NCBI RefSeq assembly: GCF_030412265.1 | Contig: NZ_JAUHLN010000001.1 | Span: 930,001-994,000, forward strand | DNA length: 64,000 nucleotides | From: Fictibacillus terranigra | Lineage (GTDB): Bacteria; Bacillota; Bacilli; Bacillales; Fictibacillaceae | Reading direction: 5' to 3' | Shown: positions 37,711 to 48,416 of the stretch, one piece after another | How positions within the stretch are numbered: position 1 is the stretch's first letter | How the letters are laid out: each line of letters starts with the position of its first letter | The notes under the pieces: generated by a model | The model's database searches: none | Seen by the model: only the letters and a program-made list of their open reading frames with translations | What the model was told of the DNA's origin: nothing | Position numbers and translations under genes: made by a program

Positions 37711-37922
37711 GATACCATCCGACAGGATTCGTTGCATTCATTTCTTTCAAGATAACCAAGCAAGCAGCCCTCACTCATCAGGCACCGAACTGGCGAGTCT
37801 GCACTGCATAAACATCACCCAAAAAAACAGCGACCAACGCTCTATCTAAATGACATATCATCCTTTTTCGTTTCTCAGCGTATTACCCTTCCGGTATGAT
37901 TTTAAAAAGTTTTAGAAAAAGG

Positions 37923-37951
37923 TTGACTTGCATCTAAAAGTTCAGTATTAT
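37923..37951 (+). promoter_or_regulatory. SigA promoter of the metY leader
   Basis: TTGACT (37923-37928), 17-base spacer, TATTAT (37946-37951). Transcription would start near 37958, about 20 bases before the aptamer. Confidence 0.75.
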
Positions 37952-37978
37952 TCAAACTAACTTAATATTCAGATGTAT

Positions 37979-38080
37979 CTTATCCAGAGAGGTGGAGGGA
38001 CTGACCCGATGATACCCGGCAACCAGCAGAAATGCATGGTGCTAATTTCAGCAGAACACGCAAATGTTCTGAAAGATGAG
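37979..38080 (+). promoter_or_regulatory. SAM-I (S-box) riboswitch of metY
   Basis: P1 strand CTTATC, then GAGAGGTGGAGGGACTGACC, GATGATACCCGGCAACC, ATGGTGCTAATTTC and the closing GATGAG. All conserved S-box blocks are present in the right order; a terminator follows. Confidence 0.96.
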
Positions 38081-38099
38081 AGCCGACGGTGAAAACTGC

Positions 38100-38128
38100 G
38101 ACCTCTTCTTTTAGAAGAGGTCTTTTTT
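38100..38128 (+). terminator. Riboswitch-controlled terminator of metY
   Basis: GACCTCTTCT/AGAAGAGGTC stem with two-base T loop and T6 tail, 67 bases before metY. Confidence 0.9.
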
Positions 38129-38179
38129 ATGGCTAACATTTACTCAGATCCTTGCCGCTGTCTAACAATTACATTTTAA

Positions 38180-39499
<1,320 letters not shown>

Positions 39500-39571
39500 C
39501 GGGCTAAGCAATCCATTCCCTTTCTACTATACCTAAGGACAAGTGTGTGCCTTTTAGGAAGGGATGATAGG

Positions 39572-39943
39572 ATGGCTGTAAGGAAGCTTGAGCATATAGG
39601 GATAATGGTTGAAAACGTGGAAGAATCGATTTCCTTTGCTTGGATGTGATTAAACGAATGAACCACACCAATCCGGCAAACGAGCTTGTATTCTTGGATC
39701 TGGAAGGGGAGATTCTGCTGGAGCTGGTGGCAGGACATGACAGACAGCTGGCTGAAGAAGGAAAAGTGAATCATGTGGCGTTTACTGTAGATGATCTCCC
39801 GAAAGAGATAATGGAGGTAAAGAAACATAGTGTCCGGTTTGCCCAAGATGAGGTGACATCGTTGCGATGGTTCACAGTATATTTTCTTCTATGGTCCTGA
39901 CCGCGAGAGAATTGAATATTTTCAGCCAGGAGCACCGGATTAA
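39572..39943 (+). pseudogene. VOC/glyoxalase-family gene broken by two frameshifts
   Basis: Starts MAVRKLEHIGIMVENVEESI at ATG 39572. After ISF the sense moves to the next frame, with about five codons of the usual YxxVLG segment lost, and continues LDVIKRMNHTNPANELVFLD, LELVAGHDRQLAEEGKVNHV. Near 39863 it returns to the first frame: DGSQYIFFYGPDRERIEYFQ, PGAPD and TAA at 39941. The two shifts cancel, but the middle third is read out of frame only by ribosomes. Looks like methylmalonyl-CoA epimerase/lactoylglutathione-lyase-like protein of about 125 residues, now inactive unless the sequence has errors. Confidence 0.85.
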
Positions 39944-39944
39944 C

Positions 39945-39973
39945 AACCAGGAGGAACCCCCTCCTGGTTTTTT
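39945..39973 (+). terminator. Terminator after the VOC pseudogene
   Basis: AACCAGGAGG/CCTCCTGGTT stem with five-base loop and T run. Confidence 0.88.
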
Positions 39974-40079
39974 ATCTGGACAAAAAGCAAGGGAACAGAG
40001 AGACAAGCAATATAAATTTTTGTTAGGATGGCCCCATTTTTGGTACACTAACCTGTGAATGAAAAAAGGAGTTTGTGGA

Positions 40080-40850
40080 ATGAAAACTTATAAAGGTTAT
40101 TTAATTGATCTGGATGGAACGATGTACAGAGGAAAGGAACGGATTGAAGAGGCGGTGCAATTCGTTCAGGAACTTAACAGTAGAGGCCTTCCGTATCTTT
40201 TTGTGACGAATAACTCATCAAAAACGAAGGAAGACGTGGCTTCTGTTCTGCACAACTTTGAAATTCCGGCCACTTCAGATCATGTGTACACGACAAGCAT
40301 GGCTACTGCCAACTATATTGAAAAAATCAAACGTGACGCAACTGTGTATTGCATTGGAGAAGAAGGAATCCGGCAGGCGTTATTGGAAAAAGGCTTCACC
40401 CTTACTGAAGAGCAGCCTGATTTTGTCGTCATGGGAATCGACCGTTCGATCAACTATGAAAAATTAACGATCGCGTGTCTTGCAGTAAGGAATGGGGCGA
40501 GGTTTATTTCCACGAACGGAGATATTGCTCTGCCTACTGAAAGAGGCCTGCTGCCTGGAAACGGCTCGCTGACTTCTGTAGTCGCTGTTTCCACACGGGT
40601 ACAACCAACCTTTATTGGTAAGCCGGAAGCGATTATTATGGAGATGGCACTCGAAGAGCTTGGCACAGCGAAGGAAGATACCCTGATGATCGGCGACAAT
40701 TATGATACTGATATTTTAGCCGGAATACGGTCCGGCCTCGATACACTTCTTGTTCACACTGGAGTCACCCAGAAAGAGCATCTTGGCCAAGTTGATGTTC
40801 AACCGACCTATACGGTGAATGGATTGGATGAATGGAAAGCATTTGAATAA
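40080..40850 (+). CDS. yutF: HAD-family phosphatase YutF (NagD-like)
   Basis: HAD hydrolase with C2 cap, 256 residues, same length as B. subtilis YutF. Motif I is YLIDLDGTMYRG, motif II VTNNSSKT, motif III Lys in IGKPEAIIME and motif IV LMIGDNYDTDILAG. Members act on small sugar phosphates or nucleotides; the substrate is unassigned. ATG 40080 is preceded by AAAAAAGGAG; an in-frame ATG 21 bases upstream overlaps that site. Confidence 0.92.
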   Translation: MKTYKGYLIDLDGTMYRGKERIEEAVQFVQELNSRGLPYLFVTNNSSKTKEDVASVLHNFEIPATSDHVYTTSMATANYIEKIKRDATVYCIGEEGIRQALLEKGFTLTEEQPDFVVMGIDRSINYEKLTIACLAVRNGARFISTNGDIALPTERGLLPGNGSLTSVVAVSTRVQPTFIGKPEAIIMEMALEELGTAKEDTLMIGDNYDTDILAGIRSGLDTLLVHTGVTQKEHLGQVDVQPTYTVNGLDEWKAFE

Positions 40851-40856
40851 AAGAAA

Positions 40857-40903
40857 ACTGCCCCCTCATTGTGAGCATGTCTGACAATAGGGGGCAGTTC
40901 CTT
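40857..40903. terminator. Bidirectional terminator between yutF and yutG
   Basis: Sixteen-base stem, AACTGCCCCCT...ATTGT with ACAATAGGGGGCAGTT, single mismatch, loop of nine; serves two convergent genes. Confidence 0.8.
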
Positions 40904-40948
40904 CACAAAGCCCGTTTTCATTCATTAAGATGCTTCAAACCCGGGGCC

Positions 40949-41446
40949 TCATTCAGTATTGGCTGCACGGTGGGCAAGACGGCTGGATGCCGCAGCGGCA
41001 ATCGCACCGACGATATCATCCAGGAACGTGTTTACTTTTCCTGTGGACTTATCGTTCAATTTTTCAAGGATTCCCGGTTTTTGTTTATCAATGAATCCGT
41101 AGTTTGTAAAACCGATGGATCCGTATATGTTAACGATGGAAAGTGCAATAATTTCATCAATGCCATACAAACTCTCATCTCGTTCCAGGATTTCCTGAAG
41201 AGGGCCTTCCAGCACCTTTTTCTCGGCGAGTATGTCAAGCTGAACCCCGGTCAATATGGCATTTTGCACCTCACGCTTTGCTACGACCCGTTCCACATTT
41301 TGGAGGCAGACAGATAAATCAAGGTCAGGATGGTAAGGCACCTGAAGAAAATAAACAAGTTCCGCGATATCCTTTAAAGTTACGCCCCGTTCATTTAGAA
41401 GGCGCATAGCTGTTTCCTCAACATTCTCTACCTTTTTCTCTCTCAT
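40949..41446 (-). CDS. yutG: Phosphatidylglycerophosphatase A-like protein YutG
   Basis: 165-residue protein. The C-terminal STGKVNTFLDDIVGAIAAAA and IIALSIVNIYGSIGFTNYGF recall the PgpA-like YutG of Gram-positives, shorter and less hydrophobic than proteobacterial PgpA. Start ATG 41446 follows AAGGAGA at 6-base spacing; a reading from 41467 includes that site. Transcribed alone, divergent from yutH. Confidence 0.85.
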   Translation of the reverse strand: MREKKVENVEETAMRLLNERGVTLKDIAELVYFLQVPYHPDLDLSVCLQNVERVVAKREVQNAILTGVQLDILAEKKVLEGPLQEILERDESLYGIDEIIALSIVNIYGSIGFTNYGFIDKQKPGILEKLNDKSTGKVNTFLDDIVGAIAAAASSRLAHRAANTE

Positions 41447-41530
41447 ATAGTTCTCCTTATCTTTCACGACGTTAAGCTTTTTATAGTATATGTGTCCAGA
41501 CCTAACTTATGAGTCCACCCAAAATTTAAT

Positions 41531-41559
41531 AACCATCATAGGTGTTGGGTCATAGACTA
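41531..41559 (+). promoter_or_regulatory. Candidate SigK (late mother-cell) promoter of yutH
   Basis: AACC (41531-41534), 16-base spacer, CATAGACTA (41551-41559): a perfect match to the consensus mACm-N16-CATAnnnTA. Start codon 29 bases after the -10. The spore-coat nature of the product agrees. Confidence 0.7.
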
Positions 41560-41587
41560 TAATTATTGAAGGAGTTGGGGTGAGGCT

Positions 41588-42616
41588 ATGTTCGAGAGGG
41601 ATATTTATCATCATTACCAATTGTATTGTGAAGACAAGAGAAACATCAGCGGATATCGTTATTTTGTTTCTGGAGGAGAACAATATTTGGTTGTGCCGCA
41701 GAAAAAGATTACGATTGACCGGATTGAAGAGATTGTTTATTTCAGCGATTACTTAAGATACAAGGGGGAGACAGGGATTGCGGATCTTTTTCCTACAATG
41801 ACGAACCTGCCCAATGCCAATATTGAGGGGGAGGCCATCCTCTTATTTAAAATTGAAAAATCAGAGCGCACGGCCTCTGAAAAACGGCAGCTGGGCGAAG
41901 AACTTGCCGCCTTTCATAAGAACGGAAGGGAGCTTCCTCCGCCGCCGGCCCCATCGGACAGTTTATTGTATGGAAGCTGGGCTGTCCTGTGGATGAACAG
42001 GGTGGATCAGGCCAAAGAGTGGTACAGGGAAGTTTTTGTGAAGCCGGTTAAAACAGAATTTGATCAATTGTTCTTGACTACGTTTCCCTATTATGAAGGC
42101 CTTTCAGAAAATGCCATTCAATATATGATCGATTACAACATTGAAGACTCCATGAAGGATGAGGCCGGCCCATCCATATGCCACGAACGCTTTCAGGAAA
42201 ACTCATGGCTTCAGTTTGAAGAGGATTATGTAAAGCTTCCAACGAGCTGGGTATTGGATCATCCTGTACGCGATATTGCAGAATGGATCAGGTCCTGCGT
42301 CTACCAAAAAAACTTTACACCGGAGAGCGTCACATCTTTCCTTGATGATTACGAGAAAGTAAACCCTTTAAAAAGAGAAGGATGGAGGCTCCTGTACGGC
42401 CGTCTTTTATTTCCGGTATGGTATTATGATTTGATTGAGAAACATTATAAGGATGAACGGGAAATCGGCAAGGAGCTGTCACTGCATCGATTTACAGAGT
42501 ATCTGCTGCGGGAAGAGCAGAACGAGAATTTCCTGAGATCATTTTTTCCATTGATTGGCTTGCCTGCTGACCGCCTTCAGATTCCAATCGTTGACTGGCT
42601 TCTCCCCAGTACGTAA
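41588..42616 (+). CDS. yutH: Spore coat-associated protein YutH (CotS-like kinase fold)
   Basis: 342-residue protein resembling YutH of the CotS family, which has the fold of aminoglycoside/choline kinases but usually lacks clear catalytic residues; I see no HxD...DxD motif. Segments: SGYRYFVSGGEQYLVVPQKK (strand region of the N lobe), ASEKRQLGEELAAFHKNGRE and LYGRLLFPVWYYDLIEKHY. Probably made in the mother cell during sporulation. GGAGTTGGGGTGAGG precedes the ATG. A terminator overlaps the stop. Confidence 0.85.
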   Translation: MFERDIYHHYQLYCEDKRNISGYRYFVSGGEQYLVVPQKKITIDRIEEIVYFSDYLRYKGETGIADLFPTMTNLPNANIEGEAILLFKIEKSERTASEKRQLGEELAAFHKNGRELPPPPAPSDSLLYGSWAVLWMNRVDQAKEWYREVFVKPVKTEFDQLFLTTFPYYEGLSENAIQYMIDYNIEDSMKDEAGPSICHERFQENSWLQFEEDYVKLPTSWVLDHPVRDIAEWIRSCVYQKNFTPESVTSFLDDYEKVNPLKREGWRLLYGRLLFPVWYYDLIEKHYKDEREIGKELSLHRFTEYLLREEQNENFLRSFFPLIGLPADRLQIPIVDWLLPST

Positions 42617-42643
42617 AAGCGCTCTTCGTGAAGCGCTTTTTTT
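42615..42643 (+). terminator. Terminator after yutH
   Basis: AAAAGCGCT/AGCGCTTTT stem, eight-base loop, T7 tail. Confidence 0.85.
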
Positions 42644-42733
42644 CATTTCCAGCTCCACGCCTGTCCGGCATTAACACAATTGAACTGGTTAGGCAAACGT
42701 GAGAAAATAAAATAAAAAGTTTGGAGTGGTGTC

Positions 42734-43708
42734 ATGAAGCCTTATGTATACATAACAAGAAAGCTGCCGGAAGAAACACTTGCCGAGCTGAAAAAAATCG
42801 CTAAGGTAGAAATGTGGCAGGAAGAGGATAAGCCGGTGCCTCGCCAAATTCTAATGGAAAAAGCCAAAAAAGCGGCAGGCTTGCTGACGATGCTCTCAGA
42901 CAAAGTTGATGAAGAGCTATTGCTTCAGGCACGGCAATTAAAGGTAGTGGCTAATCTAGCGGTTGGATTCGACAATATCGATGTTGATGCTGCTTCGAAA
43001 TGCGGGGTTACAGTCTGCAACACTCCGGATGTGCTTACAGATACTACGGCAGATCTGGCATTTGCTTTATTGATGGCAGCCGGGAGGAGAATAACTGAAG
43101 CAGCAGAATATGTTAAAGATGGAAAGTGGAACAGCTGGAGCCCTCTTCTTCTTGCCGGTACAGATATCCATCATAAAACATTGGGGATTGTAGGTATGGG
43201 CCGAATTGGCGAAGCGGTTGCCAAACGGGCAGCAGGTTTCGAAATGGATGTGCTTTATCATAACCGCCGGCGTAAGCCAGAGGCTGAAGAGAAGCATGGA
43301 CGGCTATTCTATCGAACGTTTGAGGAATTGCTGAAAGAATCGGACTATATTGTTTGTTTAACACCTCTTACTCCGGATACAAAAGGTCTTTTCAATGAAA
43401 AAGCTTTTAAAATGATGAAAGACACGGCGCTGTTTATTAATGTTTCCCGAGGCGGTGTTGTGGATGAAACGGCGTTGGACAAGGCTTTGAAACAAGGCTG
43501 GATCAGAGGGGCGGGTCTGGATGTGTTTCGGGAAGAACCTATCCCGTCAGATCACCCGCTTTTACGCCATGCCAACTTGACAGCGCTTCCCCATATTGGA
43601 AGCGCAAGCATTGAGACTCGTCTTATGATGGCAAGACTGGCGGTGACGAACATCGCTCATGTATTACAGGGATTAAAGGCTCCTGCTGCTGTTAATGCCG
43701 ATGAATAG
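42734..43708 (+). CDS. 2-hydroxyacid dehydrogenase (glyoxylate/hydroxypyruvate reductase type)
   Basis: D-isomer-specific NAD(P)-dependent dehydrogenase, 324 residues. Substrate loop VVANLAVGFDNIDVDAA, Rossmann motif LGIVGMGRIGEAVAKRA, and catalytic Arg in NVSRGGVVDE, Glu in VFREEPIPSDHPL and His in LPHIGSAS. The NRRRKPEAEE after the second strand suggests NADPH use. Closest to GyaR/D-glycerate dehydrogenase; the exact substrate is inferred. Next gene starts 17 bases later, so an operon of two. Confidence 0.9.
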   Translation: MKPYVYITRKLPEETLAELKKIAKVEMWQEEDKPVPRQILMEKAKKAAGLLTMLSDKVDEELLLQARQLKVVANLAVGFDNIDVDAASKCGVTVCNTPDVLTDTTADLAFALLMAAGRRITEAAEYVKDGKWNSWSPLLLAGTDIHHKTLGIVGMGRIGEAVAKRAAGFEMDVLYHNRRRKPEAEEKHGRLFYRTFEELLKESDYIVCLTPLTPDTKGLFNEKAFKMMKDTALFINVSRGGVVDETALDKALKQGWIRGAGLDVFREEPIPSDHPLLRHANLTALPHIGSASIETRLMMARLAVTNIAHVLQGLKAPAAVNADE

Positions 43709-43725
43709 GAATGAGGGTAATGTCG

Positions 43726-44505
43726 ATGAACAGAGAATTGTCAGGTAAAGTTGCAATAGTTACAGGTGTAAGCCGGCTGGAAGGGCTGGGTGCAGCTTTC
43801 TGCAGGACACTTGCAGAAGGGGGTGCCTCCGTCTTTTTTACGTACTGGTCCAGCTATGATGAGGGAATGCCATGGGGAAAAAAAGAACGCGATCCCGAAA
43901 CCCTCTTAAAGGAGTTAAAGGAATATGGGGCTGCGGCGGGCAAGATGGAATTAAACCTGGCGGACGCCGACTCCTATGCACGGCTATTTGATGAAGCTGA
44001 AGGAGCCGTGGGATCACCATCTATCCTTGTGAACAATGCTTGTTATTCGGTGAATGATACGATTGAGACGTTGACCGCAGAACATTTGGACAAGCATTAT
44101 CAAATTAATGTTCGGGCAACGGCTATGCTTTGTGTGGAATATGTCCGCCGCTGGAAGGGAGAGTACGGTGGAAGGGTCATCAACATGACGTCCGGCCAAT
44201 CGAAAGGTCCGATGACGGGTGAAATTGCCTATGCGACTACTAAAGGGGCGATTGATGCACTGACTGTTACTCTTAGTGAAGAGGTGGCAGATAAAGGCAT
44301 TACTGTGAACGCCGTCAATCCTGGGCCGACAGATACAGGATGGATGGATGATGAAATCCATCAGCAGCTTGCTCTCCGTTTTCCTTCAGGAAGAGTTGGA
44401 ATGCCTGATGATGCAGCCAGGCTGGTCCGATTTCTTGCCAGTGATCAAAGCGGGTGGATTACAGGGCAGATCCTTCATTCCGAGGGCGGTTTCAAGAGAG
44501 GATGA
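43726..44505 (+). CDS. Short-chain dehydrogenase/reductase
   Basis: SDR of 259 residues. Cofactor motif GKVAIVTGVSRLEGLGAAFC (TGxxxxxGxG variant), NNACY in place of NNAG, catalytic Ser in INMTSGQSKGPM, YxxxK in IAYATTKGAID, and the C-terminal GWITGQILHSEGGF. ATG 43726 has GAGGGT 7 bases upstream; two earlier in-frame ATGs lie inside the site. Pairs with the preceding dehydrogenase; substrate unknown. Confidence 0.9.
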   Translation: MNRELSGKVAIVTGVSRLEGLGAAFCRTLAEGGASVFFTYWSSYDEGMPWGKKERDPETLLKELKEYGAAAGKMELNLADADSYARLFDEAEGAVGSPSILVNNACYSVNDTIETLTAEHLDKHYQINVRATAMLCVEYVRRWKGEYGGRVINMTSGQSKGPMTGEIAYATTKGAIDALTVTLSEEVADKGITVNAVNPGPTDTGWMDDEIHQQLALRFPSGRVGMPDDAARLVRFLASDQSGWITGQILHSEGGFKRG

Positions 44506-44517
44506 AAAATATCGGAG

Positions 44518-44548
44518 GGTCTCTTTTAATGATAAAAGAGGCTTTTTA
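44518..44548 (+). terminator. Terminator after the SDR gene
   Basis: CTCTTTTA/TAAAAGAG stem with ATGA loop and GCTTTTTAT tail. Confidence 0.75.
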
Positions 44549-44558
44549 TATCCAAAAA

Positions 44559-44572
44559 TGAAAGCGCTGTCA
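44559..44572 (+). promoter_or_regulatory. Perfect cre (CcpA) motif upstream of hom
   Basis: TGAAAGCGCTGTCA matches the consensus TGWAANCGNTNWCA at every position. It lies between the SDR terminator and the hom promoter, centred about 60 bases before the expected transcription start. Confidence 0.7.
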
Positions 44573-44593
44573 AAATCTTTACAAAACTCCCGG

Positions 44594-44622
44594 TTGTCTC
44601 AAATGGAAATAGGGTCTACAAT
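44594..44622 (+). promoter_or_regulatory. SigA promoter of hom-thrC-thrB
   Basis: TTGTCT (44594-44599), 17-base spacer, TACAAT (44617-44622). The start would be near 44629, giving a 45-base leader. Confidence 0.75.
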
Positions 44623-44674
44623 TGTCCTTAATATATAAACATATGTACTTTCAGTGAGGACAGGAGTGTTGGCA

Positions 44675-45970
44675 ATGGTTGAGAACGTATCTGTAGGATT
44701 ATTGGGACTGGGAACGGTTGGAAGCGGAGTCGTCCGAATGGTGGAAGGCCATCAAGAGGAATTGCTTCATCGCGTAGGCTGTCCGGTCTACATAGAAAAA
44801 GTGCTTGTACAAAATCTGGAAAAGGAAAGAGCTTGCGTAATTAAGCCAGAATTATTAACGAGCAGTGCTGAAGATGTAGTGAATCATCCAGACATAGACG
44901 TTGTGATTGAGGTGATCGGAGGCATCGAGCAAGCCAGAGAATATATCTTGCAGGCATTGAACAATAAAAAACATGTGATTACAGCCAATAAGGATCTCAT
45001 GGCGCTGCATGGGGCAGAATTGCTGTCAACCGCAGAAAAAAATGGCTGCGACTTGTTTTATGAGGCGAGTGTGGCAGGAGGAATCCCGATCATCCGAACG
45101 CTTGTGGACGGCTTGGCCTCAGACCGAATCACAAAAATGATGGGGATCGTCAACGGAACGACCAACTATATTCTAACGAAGATGGACAAACAGAATTTAA
45201 CCTTCGAAGAAGTGTTGAAAGAGGCACAGGAGTTGGGTTATGCAGAATCAGACCCGACTTCAGATGTGGAAGGAATCGATGCTGCCCGGAAGATGGCGAT
45301 ACTGGCATCCCTTGGTTTTTCCATGAATATTCACCTTGATGACGTAGAAGTTAAGGGGATTTCAAACATTACGAGTGAAGATCTGGAGTATGCACGCCAG
45401 TTCGGCTACTCCATGAAATTAATCGGAAACGCAAGAAAAGACGGGGGCAAAGTTGAAGTGAGCGTAGAACCGACGCTGCTTCCAGACACCCATCCTCTGG
45501 CATCTGTCCAAAACGAAAATAATGCGGTATACATTTACGGAGAAGCAGTCGGTGAAACAATGTTCTTCGGCCCCGGCGCGGGGCAGCTGCCGACGGCCAC
45601 ATCCATTGTTTCAGACCTTGTGGCAGTGGTGCGTAACATGAGGCTTGGTGTGAACGGTAAAAGTGTGGTGGCTCCTCAGTTTGAGAAACAATTAAAGCAA
45701 GCGGAAGAAATTGAAGGGAAGTATTTTTACCGGTTGCATGTAAAAGATGAAGCGGGAACTTTTTCTGCACTGACTTCTGTATTTGCTGAAAATCAAGTCA
45801 GCCTGGAAAAGCTGCTTCAAAAACCGGTGGATGAAGACGGAGTAGCTGAAGTCGTTCTCGTTACACACACGACAACGAAGCACCAAAATGAACAAATCTA
45901 TCAACAGTTAAGAGATACAGGAATCGTTAAGGTCATCAAGAGCCATTACAGAGTTGAAGGAGGAGCATAA
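44675..45970 (+). CDS. hom: Homoserine dehydrogenase
   Basis: NAD(P)-dependent enzyme making homoserine from aspartate semialdehyde; 431 residues with C-terminal ACT domain. Cofactor loop [14 protein letters not shown], core [13 protein letters not shown] and catalytic region [23 protein letters not shown] domain from about 350 ([20 protein letters not shown]), for feedback control. ATG 44675 has AGGAG 8 bases upstream. First gene of hom-thrC-thrB; thrC overlaps by one base. Confidence 0.96.
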   Translation: MVENVSVGLLGLGTVGSGVVRMVEGHQEELLHRVGCPVYIEKVLVQNLEKERACVIKPELLTSSAEDVVNHPDIDVVIEVIGGIEQAREYILQALNNKKHVITANKDLMALHGAELLSTAEKNGCDLFYEASVAGGIPIIRTLVDGLASDRITKMMGIVNGTTNYILTKMDKQNLTFEEVLKEAQELGYAESDPTSDVEGIDAARKMAILASLGFSMNIHLDDVEVKGISNITSEDLEYARQFGYSMKLIGNARKDGGKVEVSVEPTLLPDTHPLASVQNENNAVYIYGEAVGETMFFGPGAGQLPTATSIVSDLVAVVRNMRLGVNGKSVVAPQFEKQLKQAEEIEGKYFYRLHVKDEAGTFSALTSVFAENQVSLEKLLQKPVDEDGVAEVVLVTHTTTKHQNEQIYQQLRDTGIVKVIKSHYRVEGGA

Positions 45971-47031
45971 TGAACTATAAAGGACTGATCCATCAATATC
46001 GAGATTTTTTACCCGTGACAGATGAAACACCGGAACTTTCTCTGCTGGAAGGGAATACACCGCTCATCCCGCTTGAACACCTTTCAAAAGAATGGGGCGT
46101 TGAGCTTTATGTCAAGTATGAAGGTGCCAATCCTACGGGTTCCTTTAAGGACCGCGGGATGGTAATGGCTGTGGCAAAGGCGAAGGAAGAAGGAAGCAAG
46201 GCGATCATCTGTGCCTCAACCGGCAACACGAGTGCAGCTGCTGCTGCCTATGGAGCGAGAGCAGGACTTCGGTGCATTGTAGTTATTCCTTCTGGCAAAG
46301 TAGCCCTGGGCAAGCTGGCACAGGCTAAAATGTATGGGGCTGAAGTATTTGAGATCGACGGAAATTTTGATGAAGCTCTTCAGATGGTCCGCCGACTAAG
46401 TGAAGAAGAACCGGTTACACTCGTAAACTCTGTCAATCCGTTCAGGCTCGAGGGACAGAAAACAGCAGCTTTCGAAATTGTGGATGCACTTGGATCAGCG
46501 CCCGGTGTGCTGGCTATTCCCGTCGGCAACGCCGGCAACATTTCAGCGTATTGGAAAGGGTTTAAAGAATACCATGAGAAAAAAGGAAGCGGGCTTCCAA
46601 GCATGCAAGGATTCCAGGCAGAGGGAGCTGCCCCGATCGTGAATAACGCCGTAGTGAAGAATCCGGAAACGATTGCCACTGCGATCCGAATCGGAAATCC
46701 AGCCAGCTGGAATTTTGCAGTTGAAGCCGTTCAACAGTCCAACGGAGGAGTGAACAGTGTCAGTGACCAGGAAATTGTGGAGGCTTACCACCTGCTGGCC
46801 AAAAAAGAAGGGATCTTTGCTGAACCTGCTTCTTGCTCGTCCATTGCGGGCATCTCGAAGCTCGTAAAAAGCGGCAGGCTTGCCAAAGGCACAAAGGTTG
46901 TTGCGGTCCTCACCGGAAACGGGCTGAAGGATCCAGAAACAGCCATGGATACAGTCGCAGTCAATCCGGTTACCGTTTCCAATAAAATCGAAGAATTACG
47001 GGAGGCCATGAAGGGTTGTGTTCTAAAATGA
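45970..47031 (+). CDS. thrC: Threonine synthase
   Basis: PLP enzyme converting O-phosphohomoserine to threonine; 353 residues, the short ThrC type. PLP lysine in [15 protein letters not shown], phosphate loop [13 protein letters not shown], and [14 protein letters not shown] near the N-terminus. Coupled to hom (TAATG) and to thrB (ATGA overlap). Confidence 0.96.
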   Translation: MNYKGLIHQYRDFLPVTDETPELSLLEGNTPLIPLEHLSKEWGVELYVKYEGANPTGSFKDRGMVMAVAKAKEEGSKAIICASTGNTSAAAAAYGARAGLRCIVVIPSGKVALGKLAQAKMYGAEVFEIDGNFDEALQMVRRLSEEEPVTLVNSVNPFRLEGQKTAAFEIVDALGSAPGVLAIPVGNAGNISAYWKGFKEYHEKKGSGLPSMQGFQAEGAAPIVNNAVVKNPETIATAIRIGNPASWNFAVEAVQQSNGGVNSVSDQEIVEAYHLLAKKEGIFAEPASCSSIAGISKLVKSGRLAKGTKVVAVLTGNGLKDPETAMDTVAVNPVTVSNKIEELREAMKGCVLK

Positions 47032-47939
47032 CCTTTTCTCCGTTTTCCGTTCAGGTCCCGGGCAGCACAGCAAACTTAGGGCCAGGCTTTGACTCGATTG
47101 GTTTGGCGATCACGATGTACCTGACAGTGAACGTGTGCCCGTCTTCACATTGGAAAATTTCCTATATTGGAAAAGAGCTGCAAGAGCTGAATGGGGAAAA
47201 AACGAATCTTATTCAGGAAGCAGCATTGCTGGTAGCAAAGGAGTATGGTAAAGAACTGCCTTGCTGCTCCATTGAAGTGGAGAGCGAGCTTCCTTTATCC
47301 AGAGGTCTTGGAAGCAGTGCTGCAGCTATTGTTGCAGGCATAGAGCTGGCAAACCGCGTACTCTCACTTTCTTTGTCTAAAAAAGAGAAAGCCTTAATAG
47401 CCTGCAGAATGGAAGGTCATCCTGATAATGTTATCCCTTCGCTTAACGGAGGATTGGCCATCAGCTGCTACGGAGATAATCGTTTGGAAACCGTACAAAT
47501 ACACGATTTAGCGGTGGAAATGGTGCTTGTTATCCCCTCCTTTGAACTATTGACGAGCAAGGCGAGGGAAGCTTTGCCGAAAAGTCTGCCTCATTCTCAG
47601 GCGACACAGGCGAGTGCGGTAAGCAATGTACTCGTTGCTTCCTTGCTTACGAACGACTGGAAGACGGCAGGAAAAATGATGGAGAGGGATTTGCTGCATG
47701 AGCCTTATCGGCAACGCTGGTTCCCTGATTTTGCGGAAATTAAGCAGAAAGCGTCGGAACATGGCGCATATGGAACAGCCATAAGTGGCGCAGGACCGAC
47801 AGTCATCTGCTTTGTGCCGAAAAATAGCGGTAAACGGATCAAGGACAGCCTGGCATCTGCATTTGAGGGGTACGTCTGCAAAACGGTAATGCCGGACTCA
47901 ATAGGAGTCCGTGTTGAGCAGCTCTCACTCCCTGCATAA
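47028..47939 (+). CDS. thrB: Homoserine kinase
   Basis: GHMP kinase of 303 residues. N-terminal [23 protein letters not shown] loop [20 protein letters not shown], and C-terminal [20 protein letters not shown] 47028 overlaps the thrC stop (ATGA); AAGGG lies 12 bases upstream, so coupling is likely. Order hom-thrC-thrB equals that of B. subtilis. Feeds homoserine to threonine while MetY uses O-acetylhomoserine. Confidence 0.96.
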   Translation: MTFSPFSVQVPGSTANLGPGFDSIGLAITMYLTVNVCPSSHWKISYIGKELQELNGEKTNLIQEAALLVAKEYGKELPCCSIEVESELPLSRGLGSSAAAIVAGIELANRVLSLSLSKKEKALIACRMEGHPDNVIPSLNGGLAISCYGDNRLETVQIHDLAVEMVLVIPSFELLTSKAREALPKSLPHSQATQASAVSNVLVASLLTNDWKTAGKMMERDLLHEPYRQRWFPDFAEIKQKASEHGAYGTAISGAGPTVICFVPKNSGKRIKDSLASAFEGYVCKTVMPDSIGVRVEQLSLPA

Positions 47940-47944
47940 ATAAT

Positions 47945-48000
47945 AAACCCCCGTGAAGGAGCTGTGTGTCCAAACAGTTTCCGTCACGGGGGTTTTTATT
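47945..48000. terminator. Bidirectional terminator after thrB
   Basis: AAACCCCCGTGA/TCACGGGGGTTT stem with a 27-base loop; tails T-rich on the plus strand, A-rich before. Confidence 0.8.
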
Positions 48001-48012
48001 GTTTATCTTCAA

Positions 48013-48252
48013 TTAGAATACTTGTTCCAGCTCAACGACACCTGGCACTTCTTCAAGAAGAGCACGCTCGATCCCTGCTTTTAAGGTAATGGTTGAGGAA
48101 GGACAGCTTCCGCATGCACCCATCAAACGCACCTTAACGATTCCGTCTTCGATGTCAACGAGTTCAACGTCACCGCCGTCACGAAGCAAAAATGGGCGTA
48201 ATTTATCTAGAACTTCTTCAACTTGCTCACGCATAGAAATTTCCGTAGCCAT
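48013..48252 (-). CDS. yutI: NifU C-terminal-type Fe-S protein YutI
   Basis: 79-residue Nfu-type scaffold/carrier with the CxxC motif in [15 protein letters not shown]. The N-terminus [20 protein letters not shown] is typical. Nfu proteins carry clusters to target enzymes; LipA and MqnE in this window are possible clients (inference). AAAGGAG precedes the ATG at 9 bases. Confidence 0.93.
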   Translation of the reverse strand: MATEISMREQVEEVLDKLRPFLLRDGGDVELVDIEDGIVKVRLMGACGSCPSSTITLKAGIERALLEEVPGVVELEQVF

Positions 48253-48416
48253 AATAAAATGCTCCTTTCAATAGAAACTTATCTTTATTATACGGGTTTT
48301 GAATGAAAAAATCCATGTGCACGCATCACAACCTTGAAAAGAATTCAGCTTTATAATCGAAGAAGAATCTATTACAATAAAAGAAAGCAGGTTCAAACTG
48401 GGGTGAGAAAATCGAC

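Larger units (their letters stand above)
37177..37922. other. Gene-poor kilobase before metY
   Basis: No credible gene. Frames of 72 and 95 codons (37375-37593 and 37562-37849) have no ribosome binding site; the first runs through a hairpin and the second is the reading of a DNA repeat. Contents seen: small hairpin ATACT/AGTAT near 37322, an orphan terminator (37421-37458), and a degenerate 21-bp repeat (37607-37710). Confidence 0.6.

Noticed and set aside
37375-37849. Frames of 72 and 95 codons in the gap before metY
   Set aside because: No ribosome binding sites; one spans a hairpin and the other is a reading of the 21-bp repeat (SKNCDFMYRRSELCSK).
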